From the NCBI RefSeq assembly GCF_963678635.1, contig NC_087062.1, forward strand, positions 87,273,845 through 87,337,844: a DNA stretch of 64,000 nucleotides, read 5' to 3'. The notes beneath the pieces are model-generated. The model saw nothing but the letters and a program-made list of their open reading frames with translations. It made no database searches and had not been told where the DNA came from. Position numbers and translations under genes: made by a program. The stretch's first letter is position 1, and every line of letters begins with the position of its first letter. This document shows, in pieces, positions 43,272 to 54,782 of this stretch. This DNA is from Symsagittifera roscoffensis. Lineage: Eukaryota > Xenacoelomorpha > Acoela > Convolutidae.

Positions 43272-44110
43272 TAGAAGCGAGGAAGAGTAAATGTTTGCTA
43301 ATTTAAATTTTTTCTTCTCTGGCTGAAACTATAAATAGTTTCAGCCTTACAAATTATTGTAAGTTTTAGTCATGGATCATGATTAGTTAGTTCTTAGTAT
43401 TTTACATTGATTGTTATCAATGATATAATTGATATATTAAATACTTGTTTTGAACTGGTTCCAATTGGATTATTCTACCCCTCACATTGAAAACTAACCA
43501 AAATCGAGTATTATAAAAAAATAACCCCAATAATTAACCAGACTACTAAAATTCGAGTAGTCTTTGGAATCATGGCAATCATTCTCGTGGGTAATGTTCT
43601 TTACATGTGATGCAATAATCAAACTGTTGACACAACCGCGCTGCATAGCAACTGACGTGCGTATTGCACTTTTTCAGTGACCTTATTAACGTCAGTGACT
43701 TTTATTCTCGGCAAACTGCGTAAACAAAGGACGATTTTATGCGGAGAAAGCTTGCCATGATTGTTAAAAACTCAAATTTAAGTTGTTTGTTAGTTTTTTC
43801 TGCAACGCGGGCGGGTGACATGACAATTTCGGATGTTTCAAAGAGATAGGGTAAGTTTTAACTGCTTTAAATATACGGTTAAATAGCGTAGGGTAAAATG
43901 GTATCGGGTTAAATGGAATAGGATTAAATGCCCCATGGGCGGTGTAGTATCTTCTAACTTGTGCTATTAGGGAAGGCCAAGTGGGACGCATGGGAGCAAT
44001 TGAAGGGGTTGACGAAGGAGGAGGCCGAGTCGAAGTACATCTGGTTGGTGGATAATATCAGGCACAGATACTCTAATATCAGACACGACAGCGATCTCAT
44101 AGACAATTAA
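42636..44110 (+). CDS. ACBP: Acyl-CoA-binding protein (two exons, first exon frame-broken)
   Basis: Exon 1, 42636-42785, starts MSEASNKAVEEVKNFTIRP, followed by DDILLDLYA. A second frame one base off continues FKQVTVGDVNTSRPFMLDFK. Exon 2, 43981-44110, reads GKAKWDAWEQLKGLTKEEAE and then KYIWLVDNIRHRY to a stop at 44108-44110. These are the family blocks (YA-FKQ-TVGD-N, KWDAW, KEEA-YI) of the small cytosolic protein that binds long-chain acyl-CoA esters. The total of about 92 residues is close to the usual 85-90. Splice sites are AAAG|GTACGG and CTATTAG|GG, with matching phase. AATAAA at 44119-44124 fits polyadenylation. The break, after 'ctgtacgcc' near 42722, gives a stop at 42750 and occurs in both duplicate exons. 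It may be a true mutation or a consensus error. A solo LTR sits in the intron. Confidence 0.8.
43087..43463 (-). mobile_element. Solo LTR (377 bp) in the ACBP intron
   Basis: Read on the minus strand it starts TGGAACCAGTTC at 43463 and ends near 43087. The shorter duplicate at 39407 shows the TGAGTT terminus more cleanly. It is flanked by ATTG at 43083-43086 and 43464-43467, a 4-bp target duplication, and there is no primer-binding site after it, so it is a solo LTR. It keeps the stem-loop at 43321-43346. Confidence 0.9.
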
Positions 44111-44118
44111 ATATTGCA

Positions 44119-44124
44119 AATAAA
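44119..44124 (+). terminator. ACBP polyadenylation signal
   Basis: AATAAA lies 9 bases after the ACBP stop codon. The close spacing is unusual but possible. Confidence 0.5.
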
Positions 44125-44513
44125 GGAGCAATGCTGATTCAATTCGCGGTTTGTGTGAGTAGTTTGTTCCATCCCTGAAGTCATCAGATGTTAAAATAAT
44201 TTCATATCAGACCCCCTACACAGTGTCATCTGCAGTTTAATATCTGGCCTTAGAAATGTACTTCCCAATTTTTCTTTTGTTGAGCTTCCACTTTGATTGA
44301 ATTGTTCGATGATATGTGACTGATGTAGAAAAAAAACGTGCTAGTGTATGTTTGGCGTAACAATGAAGTATCAAGGCTAAATAAATTTTTACAAATTTTA
44401 GTTTTTGATAATTCTGTAAACAGCAGGTTGAATGGCTTGCGCAGGAGTTTTTTGACGAGCGTACAGGCTTAAAAATTTCGTCGACTTTTGTAGTTCAGCC
44501 ATTTTGAGTTTTT

Positions 44514-44588
44514 TCTAAGCCCCGGATTGATCATAATTTTCTAAGCCCCGGATTGATCATAATTTTTTAAACCCCGGCTTGATCATAA
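44514..44588. repeat. Three-copy 26-bp tandem repeat
   Basis: Units of 'taagccccggattgatcat' plus 'aatttt' follow one another three times; the third has small changes (aaccccggcttg). Confidence 0.85.
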
Positions 44589-46259
44589 ATTTGGCGTAAC
44601 TACGATGTGTCAAGGCTGAATAATTTTCATAAGTTTTAATTTTTTGAATTCTCTGAAAGCAGCAGAATCAGTGGAGTGCGCAGTTGTTCTTCGACAAAGG
44701 GGCCAGCCAAAACCCCAGATTGATCATTTTGGCAAAAATGCTAAGCCGCAGGCAACTATTGTTTTCAGCAAAAATGCGGTTTTTAAGCACTATTTGCTAG
44801 GTTTTGACCAAAACATAGCATGGCTAGGAGTTTCTCGAGGGTAGCAAGTTTTGGAAAAAAAACTTTCGAGTTTTTGTTGACTTTTTTAGTCACCCAAACT
44901 ATTTTTCCGAACCCTTTTCAAACATTTGTAATGACCCTAGTTTTCAAACATTTGTAATGACCCTATTTTGACTAATTTTTCTGCGCCACTGGCAAGTATC
45001 TGAAAAAAAAACAGGTTAGAAGTGCCATTTTTAGACACTTTTTGGAAAGTTTTGACCAAACATTTGCATATCAAAGCAAGAATAGCCGGTTGCAGTGTAA
45101 GTAGCACAGAAAATTTCGACCACATTCTTAAAAAACTACACAACAAAGATTTGGTTTCTTCAAAATATTGTCATTTTTTGAGCAGTGTGATGATAGAACT
45201 ATGCAAATGCGTAAAAAGTTAGTGAAATCTAGATTAACGACAACAGTTCTCTTCAGAAAACGATAAACAATCAAAAAATATTTTGAAAACTCTCTCGCCA
45301 AACTAGTATTTTTTCTTGCCAAACTAGGAAGCGCTCAAACTAGTATTTTTTTACTGAAATTAAAATTTCGCTGGCTAGATGACCCATTTTTATTTAATGA
45401 ACATTACCCGATTACTTGGTTTGCTCAAAACTGGACTTAACTGAAAGTTTTTTCACCGATTTTCCCCGATAGTGGGACAAGTTTTAGAAAACTATTTGAT
45501 GTGGTTTGAATCACGGCTGAAAGTATGATAATCTAACATACCACTCGAAGCATTCCCATTATATTTTGTGGTACCTGATTTTGCGCCAAAAACCAAAAAA
45601 CACCCGATGACAAGTTCTTCCCAATGTGCAATGTTTGGAGCAATTAGTATATATTGTCACCAAATGCACCTTTAAAAATATTCTAGGGTTGATCAGCGAA
45701 AAACAATACGTTAAATAGTTCCAAAAGGGGACATCAAAATGTACTTTGGCATCAAATGCTTTTCAGTTTCAATGCTCGTACTGAAAACTTTCTTAAAATA
45801 ATGATTATTTATTTTTTTGTACAGGAAAATGACTTGCCCTTGCGTTAAGCCTAGGTATCGCCAATATGTCGAGTTTTTTGCCACAAGTAGCTCGGTTTAT
45901 CGTCAATTGCTTGGCTTTTTTTCAAAAGCTCGTTCTATTCCAATTTCGATTTTGTTGAAAATTTGCCAACTCAAATTTCAGTATTATTTCAGTTTTTCTA
46001 CTCTTTTCTTTTTACTATTTTGAGGCTTCAGTTTTTAATCTAGCGGCTTGATGGCAGCATAGTGCGTTGTTTGAAGAGCAACAAGCTTTTGAACAATGTT
46101 TCCAGGGAAGATGAAAAATTATCTTCCAATTTAGCGGATTTTGCCTCATTTTATGTCTTGTATCGCAAGCTTCGTTTCTGCGAAAAAAATGTGCATGCTC
46201 ATTTTTCATTTTTGTGTTCGACTATGATAAATTTGCGGTTTGATCCAGTTTTTCGATTG
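44589..46259. other. Noncoding region with MITE-related fragments
   Basis: A 27-bp direct repeat ('ttttcaaacatttgtaatga' plus 'ccctatt') occurs at 44915-44966. The following 120 bases ('ttctgcgccactggcaag...gacactttttgg') resemble the interior of the MITE at 46268. I see no supported gene. Confidence 0.45.
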
Positions 46260-46267
46260 TTGTTAAT

Positions 46268-46687
46268 CAGGGGCGGATCTAGGATTTTCTCGAGGGGGCG
46301 GATTTTCGAAAAATTTTGTCGACTTTTTTTTTAGGTCGACCAAATTGATTTTCTGAGCTCCTCTCCCAAAGCAGTAAAAAAGACTTTGCTAAGGTAAAAC
46401 TTTGTGCGCCGCACGCAAAATTTTGAAAAAAGGCCAAAAAAAAGGCGTTTTTTGGCACTTTTTAAAAAAATTTTACCAAAAAATCGCGTTTTTTTGGCAC
46501 GCGCTCCCCCCTCAAAATTACTATTTATTGGCGCCAAAGGCGCCTTTAGAAAAATTTAGGGGTCCATCAGCCAAAAATGGATATATCAAACTAGTTCAAA
46601 GGGGGACCCTTTGTGTCGGTAGGGGGTCGAATCTCTGAGGAGAAGAAGCGTCCGCCACCCCCCGCCCCCCCCCTTAATCCGCTACTG
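46268..46687. mobile_element. hAT-type MITE (420 bp)
   Basis: The left end CAGGGGCGGATCTAGGATTT and the right end AATCCGCTACTG form imperfect terminal inverted repeats. Flanks TTGTTAAT (46260-46267) and GTGTTAAT (46688-46695) match at 7 of 8 bases, the 8-bp duplication expected for hAT elements. The interior has no transposase and includes a 'ggcgccaaaggcgcc' palindrome. Related pieces lie at 25961-26245 and near 44940, and an end fragment ('cgcagatctaggat') lies near 46850. Confidence 0.8.
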
Positions 46688-46695
46688 GTGTTAAT

Positions 46696-49490
46696 TGTTT
46701 CCAACTGCCTGTTGGCTATGATTCAATTTGCTTAGTTTCCCCTCTTCGCTGAATAGGTCTTATAGTTTGATTACTATCAATTTTGTTTGTAGCAATTTGA
46801 TCTTGATATTTTGAAAAACGCATCAAGCTCATAAGCTAAAGACACGCGCAGATCTAGGATGTTTTAAAGGGGTGCAAAATTCATTTAAAAGTATTGTAAG
46901 AAACTTTCGCGAAACACGATGAAGGTCCTCTCATGCTATAATTTTGTGGACTTTAAACATACCAAAAGTGCCCTTTGCCGGCTCTTGTTGAAAGGTTTTG
47001 AACCAATTCTTTCGTTTCTTCGGCGCACGTTCTCCCTGAAATTAGTATATATCGACCCAAGGTACTTAAGCAAAGCTTTAAGGTCGGGTGGCGTCAGGGT
47101 GGCGTCAAATTGTCAGGGGATAAAATCCTGGAGAGAGATTTCACCTCCTTATCTAAATAATATCATAGCTAAAGGGGGTGGGGAATTTTTCAATAAGAAA
47201 ATGAGTCAAAAGATTGTACAAAAAATAGGTATTAAAAACTAAATGAGCAAAAAATGACTTGAAACGTTTTGTTGGGACAACCGAAAAAAGTGACTGAATG
47301 CTTACCCCTTTGTGACTTTTTCATTCTCTCAATTTCGACTGTTAATTTTTCTTGGTTATGGCTGAATTTCTTATACTATCCGAAAACTATTAATGCGTTA
47401 AGTTTAAATTTGAAATGGTATCTCATCTGGAATAGTTTTGCTATTATCTCTTCAATGAAAAAAAAAACAGACATCTTAAAAGACACCAAGAAAACTCCAG
47501 GCCTCGTTGTAATACAAGCGGTTTAGTCTCTATTTTTTCAATTGTCAAATGCTCCTCAGTATCATTATAATGTGACCCTTTATTTGGAAACATTTAAGAA
47601 GGCTGTTTTATAAAATAGCAGATCATTTTGTAGCCAGATATCAACATTTCAAAATGATTTTTTTGATAAATTTTTTTATTGATTGTATGATACATTGCTT
47701 GATCAGTAAAAAATATATATATTTTTTTAGTATTTCTGTTGTTGAATAGCTCAGTGTTCAATTTTTGTCGTATTTCACTTGCAAAGGATTCTATGGGCGC
47801 AAAATTGAAATTTTTCTTGCCACGATTATCGTAGAATACAAGAAACATGCGAACATGTCAAGATTTGTGTTATCTAAACCTAAACAGCAGCAAAGCTTAA
47901 GCTTAATTTTCAGCTTAAGCTGAAATTGTTCAGCTTTTTTCTCAATATTTTATTGCTGAGCTTTCTTCATATATGGAAGATATGGTTTTTTGTTCTTTTT
48001 TGAAACTTTGACACTAAAATAATAAGAGTGTTAAATGTTATGAAATTATTTCTGCCTTATAATTTTTAGCTACTCATGCGTTTTCAGCACTAAATTTTTA
48101 AATACTATAGCTAATAATTTAAATACTATATTTAATTTTTAAATACTTAAGCTAATAAAAACATTTTTTAAGATTCTGTCGCGAATTCAATTTTTTTTGA
48201 TGATTCCATAAGATGTGCGTCAAAAAACAATGAAAATGAAAAATCATTTTTTGCTTTTTATTGTGATATTCTGTAACGTTTTTTGTGATTTTTAACCTGT
48301 TTTGTGACTTTTTGTAACTAACAGAGGGACAGGGGAGGTAAAGCGGACGGATTTATATATGCATATGCTTAGGGATCCCTTAGAAAACCTTCAGCGTTGG
48401 TGTATTGTGATATATTGTCATTAAAAATCAACAGCGATTCTGAATCAATTTTGGTCTACTTTATACTTTTTTCCAAAATATGACGGATGTTAATACACCT
48501 GCGACTCGCCTATAAAATGGAGATCAGATGCTCAGAACACATGACCACAGGGATGATATCAAACTGAATTATTGAAACACGTATTTTTTGCTTAGCTCTG
48601 TCAAATTAAACTTTTGATAGAAAGTATTATTTCACATTGGTTTATCAATCGAGGGAACAAAAATTTCAACCAAATATTAAATTTTTTAAATCTTTCCTCA
48701 ATTTACCCCTTTTTCATTACAAATACTTCACCTTCGTATAATATAGTTGTAATGAATACATTTTCCTTGACCTGATTCTTGATTCAGCTGCTCAGGACAA
48801 TTTTTGCTGCCTGAACTAATTTTGAAACGGAACTTTTTTGTAACCCTTGAGCTGATTTTGAGGCACTGGGAAGATGGTAATAGTCGAACTTATTTCTTCA
48901 CTCTTTCTCTTTTCTGTGCTCTTGATAGATTTGGGAAATGGACAAGAGTGTTCAGAGCAGATTGCAAGGACGAAAGGTGCCGTTTTTCAGTGGAACATCA
49001 CTTTAACCTGTAAAGGCAGCAGGTTGTCGAGTGGCTTGTGTAAATGGTGAGGGCAGCACATTTTTTGGACCTGTTCAACTATCCCCAACCACTACGAAAA
49101 GGGAGGAGCAAAATTCGCGTGGGCAGTTTATTTGTTAAATGAGTAGAATAAGAATAGAGGTGAAAATTAGTTACTAGTAATCCGCAGGAATAGAGGATGG
49201 TTGAAACGATTGTTTTATATAACACATTTTCATTGTTTTAATCACACCCCTCTTTTTTATAGATACAACTTTTCTCGTATGTTTGAGCTGTGATCAAGTG
49301 GCCAGATTTTACGCGGCTTCCGATCGAAACTTCGACCCTGAATCTCAATAATCGTTATGATCTTACTCACGCCAACAATCTTGGCATTTTTTGTCAAATC
49401 TTAAACAGTGTATGTCAAATATAGAAGCTTTTTTGTCATCTTGGGAAAAAATCTGTTATAACATAGTAAAAATACCGACCAAAATCAATA
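46696..49490. other. Region without recognised genes
   Basis: The region is AT-rich with local palindromes ('cagcttaagctg' near 47915) and short repeats of 'taaatacta' near 48100. Weak similarity of 47265-47440 to the 37150 repeat is seen. No exon is supported. Confidence 0.4.
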
Positions 49491-49497
49491 ACAGGCG

Positions 49498-50700
49498 CAT
49501 TGTCAAAAGTATTTGAAAAACTGTTCCATAAAAAAATAAATGAATATCTGTTAAGCTATTACATACTGAGCAATACACATTGCGTGTTTAAATCATCATA
49601 TTTTATTATGGATGCAATACTTTATTGTAGTGAATTCTTCTGAAATTGTATGGACATAAGCAAATACGGCGCCTTAATAGATCTTTCAAAAGCTACTGAC
49701 TCAAAAGATCATAAGTTTCTTAAACTAAAATTAAGTAGTCTGGGTTTCTCAGAATCGGCTATTGAGTCAATTTATCAGCAACAGGCAATAAAAAAGTTTT
49801 CAATCACGGTGTGCCTCAAGGAACAGTCTGAGAAACTTTAGTTTTGAACATATACATAAATGATTTAAGCAAAGAATCACCCAAAAAATTGCAAATGAGT
49901 TCAATATGCGAATGATAATTAGGTTTTCTGCTATCATGACTTTGAAATTGCTTTCCAGGGTTTCAGGAATTATGCCCAAAACTTTCTCTTTATTTTACCA
50001 GATTTTACTTAAAATTAAACACTGACAAATTTGAGCTGATTATTTTTAGCAAGAAGCGAAGCAGAAGTGACCAAAATAAATTCAGTACCAACGCAACTAG
50101 ATGATAATGTCATTGTAGAAAAATCGCAAGTACGGTATCTAGGACATAATAGAACGGAATAAACAAAATATTGAGAATAATGGCTCGTGGAATAAAAGCA
50201 CTGCAATCAATTAAAAACCTATACCAATTTAGACTCGAATATTTTTTAATAAAAGCCTAAACAATTAGTCATCTAGACTACCCATCAACAGTCGTTAGCT
50301 AAAAAACATTAAACATAACAGTATCACTCGAAAAAACAGCTTAGCTTGGCAATTAAGACCTGCTACAATAACAAAAGTTTCGATTTTTCGTTGGATCTAA
50401 AATTGCAGCACCAAAAACTACCAGTAAAAACANNNNNNNNNNNNNNNNNNNNNNNNNNNNNNNNNNNNNNNNNNNNNNNNNNNNNNNNNNNNNNNNNNNN
50501 NNNNNNNNNNNNNNNNNNNNNNNNNNNNNNNNNNNNNNNNNNNNNNNNNNNNNNNNNNNNNNNNNNNNNNNNNNNNNNNNNNNNNNNNNNNNNNNNNNNN
50601 NNNNNNNNNNNNNNNNNNNNNNNNNNNNNNNNTGACTTCAATTTTGTGAGAAAGGCATTAAGCCAATCGGAACGCTTAGAGATTTTGATTTGCTGAAATT
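49498..50700 (+). pseudogene. Decayed LINE reverse transcriptase (Jockey/CR1-like), crossing the gap
   Basis: Fragments in several frames follow the order of a non-LTR reverse transcriptase: LSKVFEKLFHKKINEYLLSY, then ALIDLSKATDSKDHKFLKLK (the 'DLSKAFD-VDH' block), then a 'HGVPQGTV' and YINDL block, then LNTDKFELIIFSKKRSRS, then VRYLGHN. Left of the N gap is AIKTCYNNKSFDFSLDLKLQ and right of it NFVRKALSQSERLEILIC, which fit the C-terminal end of such proteins. The YADD catalytic block is not readable. Frameshifts and stops show it is dead. The 5' end, with its endonuclease, is missing. Confidence 0.75.
50433..50632. other. Assembly gap (200 N)
   Basis: There are exactly 200 unknown bases inside the LINE. 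The round number suggests a fixed-size placeholder, so the true length is unknown. Confidence 0.99.
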
Positions 50701-53700
50701 TTTCCAGCGTTCCGTCCCTCCAGCATGAGAACCCTCCCCCACCCCCAGCTATTTCTTTGATTACTGTTTAATTAAATTTTACGATCGTTAAGTTTAGAAA
50801 GAAAAATATCATTGTTCACACAACCTTACGCTTGTCTTATGAAACGAGTTCAATTTTGTTTCAGTCTAATTCGCATGAATTAGCGCTTAGTTTATTCAAG
50901 TTGAGTATCTGAATACTGCTTGTGAGTACAGCATGGGTTTCATCCCCCTTGAAAATTCAGGCAAAATGAAATAAAGCTTATTCCTTTTTAGTTTCACCAG
51001 CCAGGGAAACTAAAAAGGTTTTCGGTACTTACATATTACAATCATTCGACATTTAAACAACGGCTAAAACTTTAAGAATGAACTGAAATTATTAAGTAAC
51101 TTTCATGAATAAAACACAACTTGCAAAGTATAACAATTCATAGGGCTGAACCCAAGTTGGTCTAAAGGAGCCTCCGTAGGGTTGACCGAGACCGTAGCGA
51201 CCAATGAGTTGGGAGAAGTATTCTTAGGCAAACTTTGCTGCGTACCTCCATCGGATGCTTTCGCAGAAATCGCCTCAGAAGGAGTTGCCAAATCTACAAT
51301 TCCCGAAATCATGGGCGGCATTTCCACCGTGCCGATTTTGCGGACGTCCATTTTAAGGATGGGCACTTCAGTTTGTTGGAATTCACCAAGGGCGTTCGTC
51401 CGAGTCCTCTTCGAATAGGCTTGTGAAAACTCAATCTCCCAATAGGTGTGGTGATTGTATTGATCTTATCAGTCGAATGATGTGCGTAATTAGGTTCGGT
51501 TGATTAAGAGGTGGCGGCGAATGTATTGGGGTTGATTACTTTTGTTTTGCGGAACCTTTTGTTTTGTCGTTCTTGTTTATCGACTTTGGCGAAGCTAGTT
51601 TAGGCAGTGTTTTCGGGCGGTCGTGCTCGGATGGTTGACTTTGTTCGACTTGCTGTAGCGGATGCAATTGCTGAAGGTGTTAATATGATTTCACTCTCAG
51701 GTGGGCGCGACTGATCTGATCGGCAATTTTCAGGTAGTATTGGCAGTGCTGCTAGCCATTGCAGGCTGTACAGTGATACTACAATTGACCAGCTTTGCAG
51801 TAGTATTAGGCGTCGTGGATTTACCTGGATTCTTGATAATCACTGTGGGGCTAGGATTCTCGAACTTCGGTATCTTGTCAATCTTTTTCGGAGACGATTG
51901 ATGTTAGAATTGGTAAGATATTCTTGCATGCCTTCGAGAACTCGGAGATCACTGGAATTTTAATCGGATTCAATGTCTGGGTGATTCCGGGATAGTGATA
52001 ACTTTCAGTCCGGTCATTTGAGCTTCTTCTTCTTCTTCTTCTTTAAGAAATCTTCCTCTTGAGCTGCACATGGCTGCGTTCCATTTGATCAAATCGAATT
52101 CCTCGATTTGGCCTGTTTGTTTCGGGAAGTTTGACATGATTGTGAGCTCGTGAAATTTTTTTTTCTAAAGTTTATTCTCGGGCCTTTGGTGGCGTAACTT
52201 TTATCAATTTGCCTTTCTTCATTGGGCTTATAGTCACATCTTGGTAGCTAAATCAAGTTTATGCATAAATTAAATGTTTTTATTGGGTAATCATTTGGTC
52301 TGAGTCTCTTGCTAATTCGTCAGCAAGTTTTTAATTGAATAGTTAGTCTTTTTTTCGATCTTGAACCTTTCTAAACATTTTTTTTCCGACCGAGTGGGTC
52401 TTTTAACGTCTTAAAAAGTCCTAAGGCTGTGCAATTTTTTGACTTTTCCAAGCTCATCACAGAGCTGCCAACGCTGGTTGGTGTAAATAAAAATATCGTA
52501 TCGCTAAAAAATTCATCCGATGAAATTACTGAGTGATCTACTGTAATGTCTTCAGTGTGGTCATGGGTATCCCAATCATCAGCTCCAGTTCAGCTCATTA
52601 GCTTTTTTCCTTTATATAAGCAAATCTTAATCCGGCCCAAATCAAGTTTTGTTTTGTCGGAGCTTTGATAAAATGAGCCAGATTGTATTAGGTGCCCTGT
52701 CAAAATGAGCTACAAAGAGTAAACCCTTGAAAAACTCTGCTCAGCAGTTGTTAGTCATATTAGTAAGACTTTGGTTTTTCGAGGGACATTACTAAAAGTC
52801 TCTCTTTGATGTTTCTTATTAGGTGCTCGATCAGTCCCTGGTCCCCCACTGGGCTAACTTTTATACTTTTTTTCTACTTCTTTGGCGCTACATCTCGATC
52901 TTTGATCAGTTTTGATCTTTCTAGGATTATCATGCAGTGCTTAATAGTTTTGTAAAAACTTTATAATAGTTTACGGGGGATGGGGGGAGTTCTCTGACAT
53001 CTGACAAAGGTAAAAAGGTTTCAAAATCCTATCGGCTTTCAAGCACTCTTAACAATTCGTTCTGGCAAAAAACTTGTGTAAAATGGCAAATTTCGATTTT
53101 TAAATAATTCTTAGGACAAGCGATATCTCGTTTGCGGTTATCAAAAGTTCCTTTTTTTCAAAAACTTTCAGCACTAAATTTCTGTCTGTCTGTCTGCACT
53201 TAGTTTTCCGGCAATTGAAATAAGTTTGAAGTTTCGGTTGCCTTTCTGTTTTGTCACCAGAATAGGTATCAGATAAATTTATAAGTTCATTTACAGAGGT
53301 ACCATCTTCTAAACTTAATGAGTCAGAGTTTGTTGAAACTGAATCGGTTATTTTCAAAGAAGTTTGAAAAATTAACTGTTTTGCAGTCAACCATGCACGG
53401 TTTTTATCTGCAATGCAAACTTTGGCAAACGTATTTTGCTTGATCGCGTTTTACTTAGAACTCTTCAGCAGCGTATTCAAATAATTGTTCACGTTCGATG
53501 TCTTTGGTATTTTTGTTCTCACTAATTTGTCGTCTGAGATTGGTGTAGGTTTTTTTGTGGAATGGCGTGAAACGTAGTCGACAAATCATATACCTTTTCT
53601 TGACTTGCGTTCAACCTAAAAGGAGTTTATTAAAACTTGATCCACACTTTTTTAGTGAATCATCTGCTTTAAATTATAACGGGTACTGAATAGCAGTTTT

Positions 53701-54060
53701 GATGGTTAATTTATAGCCAATTTCATTGCTATGGTTTGCAGTTGAGGCCCGAGTTGTGATACCTGATTCTTCTATTAAAACATCGTTTCCTAGGCGATTT
53801 TGGCGCCTCTGTTAGATATAATTTTTTAATTATTTTGTCTTCCCTCCGTTTGTCTGTTTTTCGAGAATAATTTTTCCAGTCACGTTATTGGTACTTCCAA
53901 ATTTTTGATATTCTTTTCTGGGAATCTGATCTGCTGGTTCAATTTGTAAGAAATGATAAATGATTTTTAATTCATTAAGAAAATTCTCTTTGATGAAAGA
54001 CACTGGACTTGCTGAAGCGTTTTGAACCTTTAGTTGATAATCGTCTTATCAGCGTTTGCT
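50701..54060 (-). mobile_element. Decayed LTR retrotransposon on the minus strand
   Basis: At 52879-52779 (minus) a frame reads KVSPVGDQGLIEHLIRNIKE and RLL, matching the end of a Ty3-type integrase core with its catalytic glutamate region. Upstream on the minus strand (54000-53100) broken frames look like pol, for example ITTRASTANHSNEIGYKLTI. Downstream, an ATG at 52137 starts MSNFPKQTGQIEEFDLIKWN, with a run of six glutamates, and stops after about 56 codons. S/T/P-rich broken frames follow to about 51100. LTRs were not found. It is older than, and oriented opposite to, copy 2, which lies 276 bp to the right. Confidence 0.55.
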
Positions 54061-54335
54061 AGTTACACTTAATTGAACTTGGATTAGAAGTCCACTCCTA
54101 TTGTATTTTGCAAGGTGTCCTCTATATCTGCAGTTTTTACATGATTTTTCTCTTGCAGGGTGTTTTCAAAGCCTTTTTAATTTTTTGTCCGCAATTTCGA
54201 GACTTTTGATTTTCACGGATGTTGAGAGTTGATTCATTCATCACGTTGAAGTTTTTTGTTGGTGTAATGATTGGGAGTTTTTAAGTACTAATGGTGAACT
54301 GTGAGGACTGGATACCAAACTAAGATCTATCAGAA

Positions 54336-54762
54336 TGGAACCTGATCTAAAGGTGGAACCTGATCTAAGCTACGCTTTATTATTGGATAAATTAGATATT
54401 TTACCACTGTAAAGTATTTAATATTAACCAATCATGATCCATCTAACTAACAACCCACTTATTTGTAAGTGCTGAAATTACTTGTAATTTCAGCAGCAGA
54501 GAGATTTGAATTTAACTTAGAAATTAGTTACCTCTCCGAGAGAACTTCAGCAGTTGCAAAAAGTCAGTATACTCTAGATCTATTGAGCCTAGTAGAGACT
54601 AGTTAAACACCCTGAGACTAGTAGATATAAGAGTAAGATTAGGATCGGTATTAGACTAATAAGTTGCACCAATCTATCCGGCCGAAAATAAGATAGCGTG
54701 ACGAGCAGACGGTGTACCCTATCCGAAATTACTCTATGAGTTAACCTCAAGGACTTAACTCA
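54336..54762 (+). repeat. 5' LTR of copy 2 (427 bp)
   Basis: It starts with TGGAACCTGATCTAAAGG followed by a second TGGAACCTGATCTAA, so its first 18 bases are duplicated, making it longer than the 3' LTR. It ends AACTCA. The stem-loop is at 54469-54496, with one arm mutated (CAGCAG). Confidence 0.9.
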
Positions 54763-54764
54763 TC

Positions 54765-54782
54765 TGGTGCGACCAGTGATCC
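54765..54782 (+). promoter_or_regulatory. Primer-binding site of copy 2
   Basis: TGGTGCGACCAGTGATCC begins two bases after the LTR. TGG at this place pairs with the CCA end of a tRNA. The first nine bases are also found after the 28604 LTR. The tRNA species is not identified. Confidence 0.7.

Noticed and set aside
43007-43306. Plus-strand ORF of 99 aa
   Set aside because: It is antisense to the solo LTR and is explained by it.
51103-51366. Minus-strand ORF of 87 aa as a stand-alone gene
   Set aside because: It has no recognisable domain and sits among broken S/T/P-rich frames of the decayed retroelement.
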